Shown: positions 29,180 to 38,303, numbered from the stretch's first letter. The stretch: 64,000 bases of DNA from Gammaproteobacteria bacterium (GCA_012103455.1 WLWT01000003.1:1-64000); one strand, 5' to 3'. Numbers and translations are program-made. Notes: generated by a model not told the origin, from the letters alone.

Positions 29180-29396
29180 GCGGCCATTTCTTGTCGTCCA
29201 AGCAGCTTATATGAGCAAATCTCATGAGGTGCGTCTTACCGCAACCTCGTGGGCCAATGATCGGCTTTGTCCCACGTTGATAGAGCTTCTGAAGAATCGA
29301 AGAGAAAAACTCGGATTTCGCTGTTTCCTCTTGAAGAGCTTCCGGTTCGAGAAAATCGGCTCTCTCTTCGAAGTCAATCGAGTTTGGATCGGTCAT
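29180..29396 (-). pseudogene. AAA/ORC-type ATPase, N-terminal fragment cut by IS630
   Basis: The first ~72 codons of an ATPase. It begins MTDPNSIDFEERADFL and has a Walker A motif GPRGCGKTH followed by LMRFAHISC, resembling ORC/CDC6-like or STAND ATPases of defence loci. The frame then runs directly into the IS630 remnant, so the rest of the protein is lost. Its ATG overlaps the stop of the methyltransferase gene by 4 bp (ATGA), so the two were an operon. Confidence 0.65.
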
Positions 29397-30691
29397 CCTC
29401 TCGCCGCAGTTCCTAGAGAAAGAGGTAGCCCAGACTCCAAAACATCTGTGCACGCCAAGTACCTGGCGCAGACGCCGCGTGAGTTCGCCTTTATCCACTC
29501 CTTGCCAAACGACGAATCGAAGAATCGCCAGACAGCTTCTTGATATTCATGCGGGACGCGAACGCGAATAACGCAGTCGGTCAGTGGCATCAGACCTGGC
29601 CCGACCACCCGCAGAACTTGCTCGTGGATGTGTCGCCCTACACGTCCGAGCAATATGTCCCCCGCTTGCGCGTAAATTAGCATTCGGTAGTTGGTTGACG
29701 GCAGAGTTGTACGCTTCGCGTAAACTTTTCGGGAACGAACCGCGGATGCGAAATGCACAGTGTGGAATGCACCTATGTCCAACTCTTTAGCTTGGCGCCA
29801 AGGAAGCGTTCCCCTAGACACGCTTCCTCCCAGTTCAGCTATGGAGATTCCCCTCAAGTGCCTGGCCCGTCCTGGAATCTTGTGATGCCAATACGCAAAA
29901 TCCAGTCGATGTCGCGCCTGGCCGCCGTCTAGCCGTATTCCAGACGAGAGTTGCCCGTCTCTTTGTAGTTCGTATACGTTAATGAACCTAGCCGGTCCAC
30001 CTGTCTTGGAGAGCACCAATATGTGCGTTCTTGCGTCCGTGCCTCGGAATGCCTTGGGCGGGAGTTGATAGACTACGGAAATGCCATGGTGTTCTACCAA
30101 CGTCTGCCTGAGCTGCCTGGCTTTTATTCCGGCCACTAAGCCATCTGGGACAATGATTCCAAGCACGCCTTGTGACCGTAGTAGCCGCAAGTTTTGAGCC
30201 AAGAAAAGCACGTCGATGGTTACGTCCTTCGTGGCCGCGAAACATGAAGATAGACCAGCGTCTTCCAGGATTGAACCAAAAGAAGGCCTCCATTCCGGGC
30301 GGAAATACGGTGGGTTGCAAACGGCAACGTCCACGGACTTCGACCTTAGAGCCAACAGTTCTGGTAAGCGTACTTCCAGGGCGTCGATACAGAAATGCTG
30401 ATGATTGATGGGAGCATCATGGGGGAGTTCTAAACCTCCCGGATATAGGTCGGTCGTGACGACTTGGGCCTTGTCCCAACGCCTTGCAGCAGCGGCCACA
30501 AGGGCACCATCACCCGCCCCTAGTTCGAGTAGAACTCGTGGGTAGACCGGATTCAGCGCCTGAATTAGGGCCTGGCTGTGTTCGGGAGTAGTGAAGTACC
30601 GACCGAGTTGCCGTTCGTCTAATTTAGCTTGCGTATGAATGCGAAAACACTCCCGGAAGACCCGAACGATGCCGGTCCAAAACCACTCCAA
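29393..30691 (-). CDS. N6-adenine DNA methyltransferase (N-6 DNA methylase family)
   Basis: A 432-residue class I SAM-dependent methyltransferase. Motif I is LELGAGDGALVAAAA and the catalytic NPPY motif is in DVAVCNPPYFRPEW, which marks the adenine-N6/gamma-type order. VLGIIVPDGLVAG fits the N-6 DNA methylase family seen in type I and BREX-like systems. The C-terminal part contains an AQAGDILLGRVGRH segment similar to target-recognition regions of such enzymes. A truncated ATPase gene follows with a 4-bp overlap; no restriction gene is recognisable. Which system it belongs to is unresolved. Confidence 0.8.
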   Translation of the reverse strand: MEWFWTGIVRVFRECFRIHTQAKLDERQLGRYFTTPEHSQALIQALNPVYPRVLLELGAGDGALVAAAARRWDKAQVVTTDLYPGGLELPHDAPINHQHFCIDALEVRLPELLALRSKSVDVAVCNPPYFRPEWRPSFGSILEDAGLSSCFAATKDVTIDVLFLAQNLRLLRSQGVLGIIVPDGLVAGIKARQLRQTLVEHHGISVVYQLPPKAFRGTDARTHILVLSKTGGPARFINVYELQRDGQLSSGIRLDGGQARHRLDFAYWHHKIPGRARHLRGISIAELGGSVSRGTLPWRQAKELDIGAFHTVHFASAVRSRKVYAKRTTLPSTNYRMLIYAQAGDILLGRVGRHIHEQVLRVVGPGLMPLTDCVIRVRVPHEYQEAVWRFFDSSFGKEWIKANSRGVCARYLACTDVLESGLPLSLGTAARG

Positions 30692-30700
30692 TTGTCTAGG

Positions 30701-30937
30701 TTAGTCCTCATTCGCGTCCAGAATGCCGCTGGTGATGCCAACCCAACCGTGTGCTGGGACTAATGATAGGCGCTCCTTGAGTTGGGCGGGAGAGTAGGCG
30801 GCAACTTGCGAGACGACCAGCTTCTGGCTGGCCATGTCAATCTGGCCACCACTCAACGCTACATCCAAGCCGATTCCCGAGCCATATGAAAAGTCATGGA
30901 ACTCGTCTGATCCATTATCGGCCTGACCGCCTGGCAA
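30701..30937 (-). CDS. Small ORF or C-terminal gene fragment of unknown function
   Basis: A 78-residue frame starting only at TTG, with a stop codon directly upstream. It reads SYGSGIGLDVALSGGQIDMA and ends 10 bp ahead of the methyltransferase gene. I do not recognise the family. It may be the end of a larger gene lost by rearrangement, given the RHS fragment just upstream on the same strand. Confidence 0.3.
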   Translation of the reverse strand: MPGGQADNGSDEFHDFSYGSGIGLDVALSGGQIDMASQKLVVSQVAAYSPAQLKERLSLVPAHGWVGITSGILDANED

Positions 30938-30995
30938 CCTCTCTCAGCCCGCTTCCAAGCGCCGCTGAACAGTACGCCAACAGCCGCTCGCCGCT

Positions 30996-31436
30996 CTAGA
31001 GCGGCTCTCTGGCCTTCACCTGTTCAAATTGAGTGGTACCGCCCTCACGGTGGGTGCTGGACGCTACTCGGTTGAACGCATCGTAGGTGGTGCTCGATGG
31101 GTTGCCGTTGGGGTCGATTGGATTGGAATTCACATCGAGCAGGTATTGAGTGATGGACTCGGCGATCAGGTGCGGTGCCCGGCTGTCGATGAGCCGGTTC
31201 CTGGGGTCGTAGATTCAGGTGGCTCGTAATGCCGTGGCGCCATCGGTGCTGATGGTTTCGGTGCGGATGAGGTTTTGGTGCGCATCGTAGGTGTAGCGCA
31301 TCTGCTGGCCGAGGTTGTCGGTGACGGTGGCCACTTGGCTACGCGGGTTGTAGGTGTAGGCGGTGACCAAGCCGTTCGGCGCGGTGCTCTGGGTGATGAG
31401 GCCGCGGCTGTCGTACTGCAATGTTCCGTCAAACAC
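30996..31436 (-). pseudogene. RHS/YD-repeat protein fragment
   Basis: YD-repeat segments are clear: LQYDSRGLITQSTAPNG, YTYNPRSQVATVTDN, YTYDAHQNLIRTE and IYDPRNRLIDSR, later TTYDAFNRVASSTHRE. The frame starts just after a stop and has one internal TGA (~31214, probably from CGA), then ends with TAG at 30996. It is about 147 codons of a protein family that normally runs to more than a thousand residues and carries toxins. The 5' part and toxin tip are not present. Confidence 0.75.
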
Positions 31437-31531
31437 TTAGCTCCTAAGCTTCTTTTCAGCACTCGACTAAACGCAGGCCTGCAGTTCACCGTAAAAACTA
31501 CCGACATACGATCCTGAAGGAGGGTACCGAC

Positions 31532-32020
31532 ATGCCGGACTATATTGAATTACACCAAGGGCGCATCGCCATGGTGCCCGCCCCCGGCAACACCGGTAAC
31601 TGCGCCAACAGCGACCTACACGCACTGACCACATGGGGCGCGACAATTCTTGTCACCCTGGTCGAGTCCCATGAGTTAGCCATGCTGGGTCTGTCGCACC
31701 TGGAGCAGCGCGCGCAGGAGGCGGGGCTTCGATGGCATCACCTACCCATTCGCAATATGTCCACACCAACAGCCCAATGGTTGGCCACATGGCGTTCACT
31801 CTCACCGCGTTTACACGAAGCGCTGAAGCAGGAGAACTCCATCGCCATACACTGCTGGGCGGGCCTTGGCAGAACCGGCCTCGTATCCGCCATGTTGCTC
31901 ATGGAAGGTGGCTATTCGGCAACACGGGCCATCGCTCAAGTCCGTCAAGCGCGCCCGGGTACTATCGAAACGCAAGAGCAGGAGCAGTTTGTGCGGCGAT
32001 ACACCGGCGTTACCGGCTAG
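31532..32020 (+). CDS. Protein tyrosine / dual-specificity phosphatase
   Basis: A 162-residue phosphatase. The catalytic loop HCWAGLGRTG has Cys108 and Arg114 (C-x5-R), and the preceding PTPNMSTPTAQWL-like region supplies the likely general acid loop. The size and cyclin-dependent-kinase-inhibitor-3-like pattern fit small cytoplasmic cysteine phosphatases. GAAGGAGG lies eight bases before the ATG. It stands alone between the decaying island and the acyl-CoA dehydrogenase gene; the substrate is unknown. Confidence 0.8.
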   Translation: MPDYIELHQGRIAMVPAPGNTGNCANSDLHALTTWGATILVTLVESHELAMLGLSHLEQRAQEAGLRWHHLPIRNMSTPTAQWLATWRSLSPRLHEALKQENSIAIHCWAGLGRTGLVSAMLLMEGGYSATRAIAQVRQARPGTIETQEQEQFVRRYTGVTG

Positions 32021-32202
32021 CGAATTTTTCGCCGGATGACGGTTTTATCATCTTCCGTCTCGCCAGTTCTGCCTCGCTAGGCGTTTCATCTAACGGCGGC
32101 GGCGCCAGCCTACCCACTCGCGGCAGTTTTTGCCCTGCGCGCGTACCCGAAATCGGCGCGGCGCGATAGAGCTGGACTCTCATGGCTTCACCCTACCGTC
32201 GG

Positions 32203-33495
32203 CTATTCGTTGCCGACGCCGTGCTCGACCAACTGCGCATACTTCTCGCGCGCATGCGCCCGCACGGCTGGCAGATGTCCGGGCGGAAAGAGCCCCGTAT
32301 ACGGGGCATAATCGCGCAAAACCTGCCGGGCGATGGTGATTTTGTGCACTTCAGTAGGGCCATCGACGATGCCTAGACGAAAAGCACCGAGCACCTGCTC
32401 CGAGAACGGCATCTCCTGCGACGCCCCCAATGAGCCGTGGATCTGCAGCGCCCGAGCCGCCACGTCGTGCCACACTTTCGGCAACATCACTTTAATAGCG
32501 GCGATGTCTTTACGCACTTTGCGGTAGTCGTTGTACTTGTCGATGCGCCAGGCGGTGCGCAGCACCATCAGCCTGAACGACTCCATCTCGATCCATGAAT
32601 CGGCGATCTTCTCCTGGGTCATCTGCTTGTCCGACAGTGGCTCGCCCTTGGTGCGTCTAGACAGGGCCCGCTCGCACATCATGTCAAAGGACTTGCGTAT
32701 CTGGGCCATGGTGCGCATGGCGTGGTGAATGCGGCCCCCGCCCAGACGGGTTTGAGCGACCACGAAACCCTGTCCACGCTGCCCGAGTAAATTCTCTTTA
32801 GGCACCCGCACATCTTTGTAGCGGACATAAGCATGGTGGCCCTCGGATTCCATGCCGACCGCCACATTGCGCACGATCTCGACCCCTGGGGTGTTCTTCG
32901 GCACGATGATCATGGACATGCGGTTATGCGGGGCGGCAGCGGGATCGGTCACCACCATGACGATGAGAAAGGTGGCGTAGCGGGCGTTCGACGAAAACCA
33001 TTTCTCGCCGTTGATGACCCATTCATCGCCGTCCAGCTCAGCCCTGGTGGTGAACTCCAGCGGATCAGCGCCGGCATGCGGCTCGGTCATGGAGTAACAA
33101 GAGACGATGTCGCCGTTCAGCAGCGGTGTTAACCATTGCCGCTTGTGATGCTCTTGGCCGTAGTGGGCCAGGATTTCCGCATTACCGGTATCGGGCGCCT
33201 GACAACCGAACACGATGGGGGCGAAGCGGGCGCGGCCCAGTATTTCGTTCATCAGGGCCAACTTGAGTTGGCCAAAGCCCTGACCGCCGAGTTCGGGACC
33301 TAGGTGGCAGGCCCACAGCCCTTGTTCTTTAACGCTCGCCTGTAGCTTGGGAACGATTTTACGGTTACCCGGATTGGCGATGTCGTACGGGCTACCGAGA
33401 ACGTGGTCCAACGGCTCTACCTCTTCGCGCACGAACTCGTCCATCCAATCAAGCGCTATTTGAAATTCACTATCGGTCTCGAAATCCCAAGCCAT
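32203..33495 (-). CDS. Acyl-CoA dehydrogenase
   Basis: A 430-residue FAD enzyme. Family motifs are CYSMTEPHAGADPLEFTTRA (signature 1), a substrate/FAD segment GQGFVVAQTRLGGGRIHHAMR, and QIHGSLGASQEMPFSEQ near the C-terminus. The C-terminal LGIVDGPTEVHKITIARQVL also fits. It oxidises the alpha-beta bond of an acyl-CoA; chain length cannot be read. No electron-transfer flavoprotein genes are adjacent. Confidence 0.9.
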   Translation of the reverse strand: MAWDFETDSEFQIALDWMDEFVREEVEPLDHVLGSPYDIANPGNRKIVPKLQASVKEQGLWACHLGPELGGQGFGQLKLALMNEILGRARFAPIVFGCQAPDTGNAEILAHYGQEHHKRQWLTPLLNGDIVSCYSMTEPHAGADPLEFTTRAELDGDEWVINGEKWFSSNARYATFLIVMVVTDPAAAPHNRMSMIIVPKNTPGVEIVRNVAVGMESEGHHAYVRYKDVRVPKENLLGQRGQGFVVAQTRLGGGRIHHAMRTMAQIRKSFDMMCERALSRRTKGEPLSDKQMTQEKIADSWIEMESFRLMVLRTAWRIDKYNDYRKVRKDIAAIKVMLPKVWHDVAARALQIHGSLGASQEMPFSEQVLGAFRLGIVDGPTEVHKITIARQVLRDYAPYTGLFPPGHLPAVRAHAREKYAQLVEHGVGNE

Positions 33496-33663
33496 GCGCG
33501 TGTCCTCTTAAAGCAAAACCCATAAGCAGCGAAAAACTCGACCGCCAAGATGATGCCCAATCTTGCCGGGCGTTGATCAACTCTTTTACTCCAACAACTC
33601 CAATATCTCTGTCTGGCAGACGGTAGTACCATGTCCAGACACCAGCGCAGACAGGTGGCTTCC

Positions 33664-34575
33664 ATGAGCACTCCACGCATTGTCTCTTTATTGCCCGCAG
33701 GCACGGAACTCGTTTGCGCCTTGGGTCATGGCGCCAACCTGGCTGGACGCTCCCATGAATGCGACCACCCGCCGTGGATCACCGCCTTGCCGGTTTGCTC
33801 CAAACCACGGCTGGATCCCGCCGCCAGCGCAGCCGACATCGACAAATCCGTCAAATCGCTGTTGCGCCAAGGACTCGGTGTCTTCGAGGTGGACACGCAG
33901 CGCATTGAGGAAACGGGTGCGGACATTATCGTCACGCAAACTCAATGCGAAGTGTGCGCCGTATCGGAAGACCAGCTCCGCACCGCCGCGGCGGACTATC
34001 TGGGTGCCTCCTTGCGCATCGTGTCCTTGAGTGCCGCGGATCTGGCCGGACTGGCCGAAGATATCAAAGTCTTGGGCGGCGCCCTGGACGCCAGCGCCGC
34101 CGCAGATGAACTCAATAACGCGATGCGGGCATCGTTCAGCGCCATAGCCGATGCCGCGGCCGGCCGCGCACGCTCCACGGTGGTGTGCCTGGAATGGACC
34201 AGCCCGCTCATGACGGCGGGCAATTGGATGCCGGAAATCATAGACCTGGCCGGCGGCCAAGCACTACTGGCAGATGCCGGGCGGCCCTCGCAATGGACCC
34301 ACTGGAGCAGCATCCGAGCGGCCAACCCCGACGTCATCTTGATCTCGCCGTGTGGCTTCACCCTCGAGCGGGCAGCGGCAAGTGCGCGCGATCTCGCTCG
34401 CTTACCGGGTTGGAGTGACATGCGTGCAGTACGGGAACGGCGTGTGTTCGCGTTGGAGGGTCACCATTTATTCAACCGGCCAGGTCCCCGCCTGGTCGAT
34501 TCCGCGCGGGCTCTGGCCGAGGTGTTGCACGGCGAGCCGGAGCGAACGGCGGGCCCAAACTGGCGCCGCCTGTAA
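33664..34575 (+). CDS. BtuF-like cobalamin/metal-chelate binding protein
   Basis: About 303 residues from the ATG at 33664 (AGGTGG ahead of it; an upstream in-frame start adds 11 residues without family support). PRIVSLLPAGTELVCALG is the usual start of the helical-backbone substrate-binding family, and VCLEWTSPLMTAGNWMPEII plus RRVFALEGHHLFNRPGPRLV fit BtuF-type proteins. No signal peptide is evident and no transporter genes lie nearby, so it may be a cytoplasmic member of the family. Confidence 0.78.
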   Translation: MSTPRIVSLLPAGTELVCALGHGANLAGRSHECDHPPWITALPVCSKPRLDPAASAADIDKSVKSLLRQGLGVFEVDTQRIEETGADIIVTQTQCEVCAVSEDQLRTAAADYLGASLRIVSLSAADLAGLAEDIKVLGGALDASAAADELNNAMRASFSAIADAAAGRARSTVVCLEWTSPLMTAGNWMPEIIDLAGGQALLADAGRPSQWTHWSSIRAANPDVILISPCGFTLERAAASARDLARLPGWSDMRAVRERRVFALEGHHLFNRPGPRLVDSARALAEVLHGEPERTAGPNWRRL

Positions 34576-34751
34576 CTCGGGCCGGATCCGCCTGAAAGGT
34601 GCTCCGGACAACCGCCGCCGAGCATTTTCACCCGGTATTGATGCAACGGATCGCCGCACTGGCCGAAGAACAGGCCGCCCCGTTCGCATAATTCACTGGT
34701 ATTGCCTTCGTCACTTTTTATTCACCCACCCCGAGAAAGAATCAACCGCCC

Positions 34752-35984
34752 ATGGACAAAACCACGCAGTTCAAGATACTAAAAGAACTTTTCAGACAAC
34801 TGGACAACAACGTCAACGTAGACGCCGGCATTCAGCTACGCAATCCGACATCGTCGTACACCTGTTCGGATCTGGCAGGCAAAAAATGGAAGACTTTCTT
34901 TCGCGAACACCCGCAACTCATAGGCTTGAGCAGCGATCTGCCCGAACCCGGCACTTATATCACCAGCGAAGACTTCGGCGTGCCCGTCCTGGCCACACGG
35001 GCTGAAGACGGTCGGTTCCGCGCTTTCATCAACGCCTGCCGCCACCGCGGCGTCAAAGTAGCACCGGAGGCCAGGGGCGAATCGGCCCGCTTTCAATGCC
35101 CTTTCCACAACTGGACGTATTCATCCAAAGGCGAGTTGCTAGGCATTCCGCGGATGCGCGATTTCGGCGCTCTGGACCGCGCCTGCCATGGTCTCATCGA
35201 GTTGCCCGCCGAGGAACGCTACGGCCTCCTCTATGTGCACCCGCAACCTGATGGACGGTTGAACATCGACGAACTGCTAGGAGAGCTGGCCGGTGAAATC
35301 GAGAGCTGGCACATCGGCGGATTCATTTATATGGGCCAGTCCGCCATCGACAAAGCACTCAACTGGAAACTGGCCAATGACACCTTCGGCGAGACCTATC
35401 ACTTCCCCCGTTTGCACAAAAACACCCTAGGGCAGTTGTTCTATGGCGACGCACTCGCATACGAGACCTTTGGACGCAATCACCGTTTCGTATTTCCAGC
35501 CAAGACCATCGACTATCTGCGCGAAAAACCGGAACAGGAATGGAGCATCGCACGGGTGGCCAATGTACTTTATTACCTGTTTCCCAATATCCAACTGAAC
35601 ATAGGACCACGCAGTCTGAGTCTTATCCGTATCTATCCCGACGGCGAAAACCCCGGACGCTCGATCACCCGTATCGGACATTATTTCAGTCAGTACGATA
35701 TCGACGCGGCCAAGGAGAAAGACCGTATCCGCATCGACGCGGGCAACGTGTACGACGCGACCTCGCGCGAAGGCAAAGTGAGCTTCTCGCTAGAGGCGAG
35801 CATGGAAGTGTTCGACAGCACGGTGGAACAAGAGGACTACGCCATGGGCGAAACAACCCAAAGAGCAGCCGCAAGCGGCGCCTTGCAGCATGTCATCTTC
35901 GGGCGTAACGAACCGGCTTTACATCATTATCACAATACGTTCAGGGAAGCGCTGGGGATGGCGCCGCTGGAGCAGGCCTCTTAG
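34752..35984 (+). CDS. Rieske non-haem iron oxygenase, alpha subunit
   Basis: A 410-residue ring-hydroxylating-type oxygenase. The Rieske centre is C-R-H near residue 97 and, 17 residues on, C-P-F-H (CPFHNWTYSS), the [2Fe-2S] ligands. The mononuclear iron site is in NDTFGETYHFPRLH, with the 2-His/1-Asp triad partners visible there. Substrate cannot be predicted. A reductase gene is not nearby. It lies next to a TauD-type oxygenase and other oxidative enzymes. Confidence 0.88.
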   Translation: MDKTTQFKILKELFRQLDNNVNVDAGIQLRNPTSSYTCSDLAGKKWKTFFREHPQLIGLSSDLPEPGTYITSEDFGVPVLATRAEDGRFRAFINACRHRGVKVAPEARGESARFQCPFHNWTYSSKGELLGIPRMRDFGALDRACHGLIELPAEERYGLLYVHPQPDGRLNIDELLGELAGEIESWHIGGFIYMGQSAIDKALNWKLANDTFGETYHFPRLHKNTLGQLFYGDALAYETFGRNHRFVFPAKTIDYLREKPEQEWSIARVANVLYYLFPNIQLNIGPRSLSLIRIYPDGENPGRSITRIGHYFSQYDIDAAKEKDRIRIDAGNVYDATSREGKVSFSLEASMEVFDSTVEQEDYAMGETTQRAAASGALQHVIFGRNEPALHHYHNTFREALGMAPLEQAS

Positions 35985-36001
35985 CCCACCTCAGTCAACG
36001 C

Positions 36002-36037
36002 CGCCATGGTATCGATTCCCGCCATGGTATCGATTCC
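36002..36037. repeat. 18-bp perfect tandem duplication
   Basis: CGCCATGGTATCGATTCC occurs at 36002-36019 and 36020-36037 in the intergenic stretch between the Rieske oxygenase and the TauD-type dioxygenase. Confidence 0.92.
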
Positions 36038-36131
36038 AAGAGCGCCTATCGCCCATCCGAGTGCCTGGTGGGGCCGGGACTTGCGGCGTCATCTGAGGAG
36101 GAATGCTCCCACCACCGCATTCCAGTATTTA

Positions 36132-36167
36132 GGGCACCGCTAAAAATGCACTTTTTGCGCGATTGCG
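36132..36167. repeat. MITE-type end, left of the TauD-type gene
   Basis: GGGCACCGCTAAAAATGCAC and the following 16 bp match, in reverse complement, the right end of the 140-bp MITE found at 39835 and 47677. Homology stops after 36 bp. It lies 88 bp upstream of the dioxygenase start and forms an inverted pair with 37481-37516 (4 mismatches in 36). Confidence 0.8.
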
Positions 36168-36255
36168 CGGGCACGGCCCATTGCGATGACCCACCCCGAT
36201 GAAAATTAATCGCTAGAATGCGCGCAGTTAAACTTTGAACACTCGCAGGCCGTCC

Positions 36256-37332
36256 ATGTCCGCAGTTGCTGCTCCGTCGAACTCGATGCCGATGCCGGGA
36301 GGACCGATCGAAGGACCTAGTGCCTGGCGCGCCTATGCAATGCGCGAAAGCGATGAGTGGATCCATGTATTGACAGGCGATGAAATAGCGGACATCGACG
36401 CTGCCATCGAGCGTGTGGATATAGACGATAGGCCCATCGCGGATATGGGGCGGATCGATTTCTACATGCCTGCTCTGACGCCGGTATTGGACGGCATACG
36501 CGATGAACTGCTGCGTGGGCGCGGCTTCGTACTCATCCGTGGCTTACCACTGGAGCGCTACAGCCAACGCCAGCGGGCCATCGCCTACTGGGCCATAGGC
36601 ATGCATTTCGGACGCGCGGTATCCCAGAACGCCATGGGGCACCTGTTGGGGCATGTCATCGATCTAGGCCGTACGAACGACGATTTCACCGCCCGCACTT
36701 ACCAGACCCGGGACCGCCAGTTCTTTCATGCCGACTCGTGCGACATCGTCGGTTTATTGTGTCTGCGCAAAGCCAAGCAAGGCGGTCTTAGCGCGATTAT
36801 CAGCTCCGTGACCCTATACAACGAGATGTGGGCGCGCTCGCCGGACTTGGTGGCCGAACTGTTCGAGCCGCAGTATTTCGACCGGCGGGGCGAAGTTCCG
36901 CCGGGGCAGCAACCCTGGTATCGAATGCCTATTTTCAACTGGTATGAAGGCAATCTCAGCACCCATTATGTACGCAGATATATCGAGTCGATCCGCCGCC
37001 TAGACGAGGTGCCAGCACTCACCCCTCACCAAATCACCGCTTTCGACTTGTTGGACGAGGTCGCCGAAGACCCTGAAGTCCAGCTACGCATGGATTTCGA
37101 ACCGGGCGATATGCAGTTTCTACACAACCCGCAAATCCTGCATGACCGCACCGCGTTTGAAGATTGGAACACTACCGATCGCAGGCGGCACTTGCTGCGC
37201 CTATGGTTATGCGCCGCGGACGGCAGGCCGTTGCCACCGTGTTATGCCGGCCGCTGGGGCAGCCATGCGATCGGCAAGCGTGGCGGCATCGTGGTGGAAA
37301 GTGCGGCCATGCATGTGCCGCTAGAGCCCTGA
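36256..37332 (+). CDS. TauD/TfdA-type Fe(II)/2-oxoglutarate dioxygenase
   Basis: 358 residues from the ATG. The iron ligands are in FFHADSCDIVG (H-x-D) and, near the C-terminus, FLHNPQILHDR (distal His), followed by RRRHLLRLWLC, where an Arg binds 2-oxoglutarate. The family hydroxylates or breaks down varied substrates using 2-oxoglutarate; the specific one cannot be read. The gene is flanked by inverted MITE-type ends. A TTG 21 bases upstream gives a longer reading with no family support. Confidence 0.87.
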   Translation: MSAVAAPSNSMPMPGGPIEGPSAWRAYAMRESDEWIHVLTGDEIADIDAAIERVDIDDRPIADMGRIDFYMPALTPVLDGIRDELLRGRGFVLIRGLPLERYSQRQRAIAYWAIGMHFGRAVSQNAMGHLLGHVIDLGRTNDDFTARTYQTRDRQFFHADSCDIVGLLCLRKAKQGGLSAIISSVTLYNEMWARSPDLVAELFEPQYFDRRGEVPPGQQPWYRMPIFNWYEGNLSTHYVRRYIESIRRLDEVPALTPHQITAFDLLDEVAEDPEVQLRMDFEPGDMQFLHNPQILHDRTAFEDWNTTDRRRHLLRLWLCAADGRPLPPCYAGRWGSHAIGKRGGIVVESAAMHVPLEP

Positions 37333-37445
37333 AGAGCAAAAGCTTGAAGGCCAACCCTTAATCGAGACCCGCCGATGGATGCGGTCTTTCTGCGGTGGAT
37401 AATCCGCCGCCGCCCGGTGGTAAGAGCAACGGTTATCCCGGATTA

Positions 37446-37516
37446 GGTCATACCTGAGGATTCGAGCACGGAACTGACGCCGCAATCGCGGAACAAGTGC
37501 ATTTTTAGAGTTGCCC
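37446..37516. repeat. MITE right half, downstream of the TauD-type gene
   Basis: 71 bp closely matching the right half of the MITE (start around ATACCTGAGGATTCGAGCAC, end at TTTTTAGAGTTGCCC). The left half is missing. Its last bases supply the final three codons and the stop of the exonuclease III gene on the opposite strand (37505-37516). Confidence 0.85.
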
Positions 37517-38302
37517 TAGAGCATGTGGGGTAGACAACTCAACGATAACCGGCGCGTGATCCGACGCCGTCAAGCCCTCTTTTTTCTTACGGTAGTCGCG
37601 GTCTATCTGCGCACCTGCTACCCGGGCCATGGCGGCGGGTGTGGCCAATACAAAATCTATCCGCAGCCCATGGTTGCGTTGAAACGCCCCGGCCCGGTAA
37701 TCCCACCAGGAGAACGCGTTGGATTCAGGGTGCAACGCTCTGTAGACATCGGTAAAGCCGAGCCCATAGAGTTTTTGCATGCGTTCACGCTCGGCATCGG
37801 TGTGAAAGATAGCGCCCGCAAGACCCTCTTCGTCGTGGCTATCGATAGGTGCAGGACAGATATTGAAGTCACCACAAAGAACCGCGGCCCTATCTTCGGC
37901 GCTAGTTTCAGAAAGATGTTCGATGAGGCGGTCGAACCAGGCCAGTTTGCGGCCGTAGTCCTCGTGTTCCAGCCGCTTACCGTTAGGGCAATACACCGTG
38001 GTGAAATCGATATCACCCACCCGCACCGTGATAAGGCGCGCGCCAAAATCCTCCTGCCCGGGCAAACCGGCTTGTACTAACTCAACCGGCTCTTTGCTGA
38101 GTACAGCCACACCATTCCAAGCTTTTTGGCCGTGAGTTAGTGCGCTATAGCCGAGTTCCTTGAATACATCGTGCGGAAACAAATCATCGGCCATCTTCAG
38201 CTCTTGCAGCCCTACTACATCCGGCTGACGTGCGTTCAGCCAGTGGGTAACGTAGTCGATGCGGGCGCGTAAGCCGTTAACGTTCCAAGTGGCAATCTGC
38301 AT
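37505..38302 (-). CDS. xthA: Exodeoxyribonuclease III
   Basis: 265 residues from MQIATWNVNGLRARI; an upstream 17-residue extension in the track has no family support. Catalytic signatures are LQELKMAD (metal-binding Glu), GDFNICPAPID, and SDHAPVI (active-site His). It acts on abasic sites and 3' ends in base-excision repair. The C-terminal GQL and stop codon come from a mobile-element end, so the native tail may have been changed. Confidence 0.93.
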   Translation of the reverse strand: MQIATWNVNGLRARIDYVTHWLNARQPDVVGLQELKMADDLFPHDVFKELGYSALTHGQKAWNGVAVLSKEPVELVQAGLPGQEDFGARLITVRVGDIDFTTVYCPNGKRLEHEDYGRKLAWFDRLIEHLSETSAEDRAAVLCGDFNICPAPIDSHDEEGLAGAIFHTDAERERMQKLYGLGFTDVYRALHPESNAFSWWDYRAGAFQRNHGLRIDFVLATPAAMARVAGAQIDRDYRKKKEGLTASDHAPVIVELSTPHALGQL

Positions 38303-38303
38303 A

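Noticed and set aside
34576..34751. Short peptide-like tail (QRIAALAEEQAAPFA) upstream of the Rieske gene
   Set aside because: It may be the end of a lost gene, but with ~20 codons and no start it cannot be supported.
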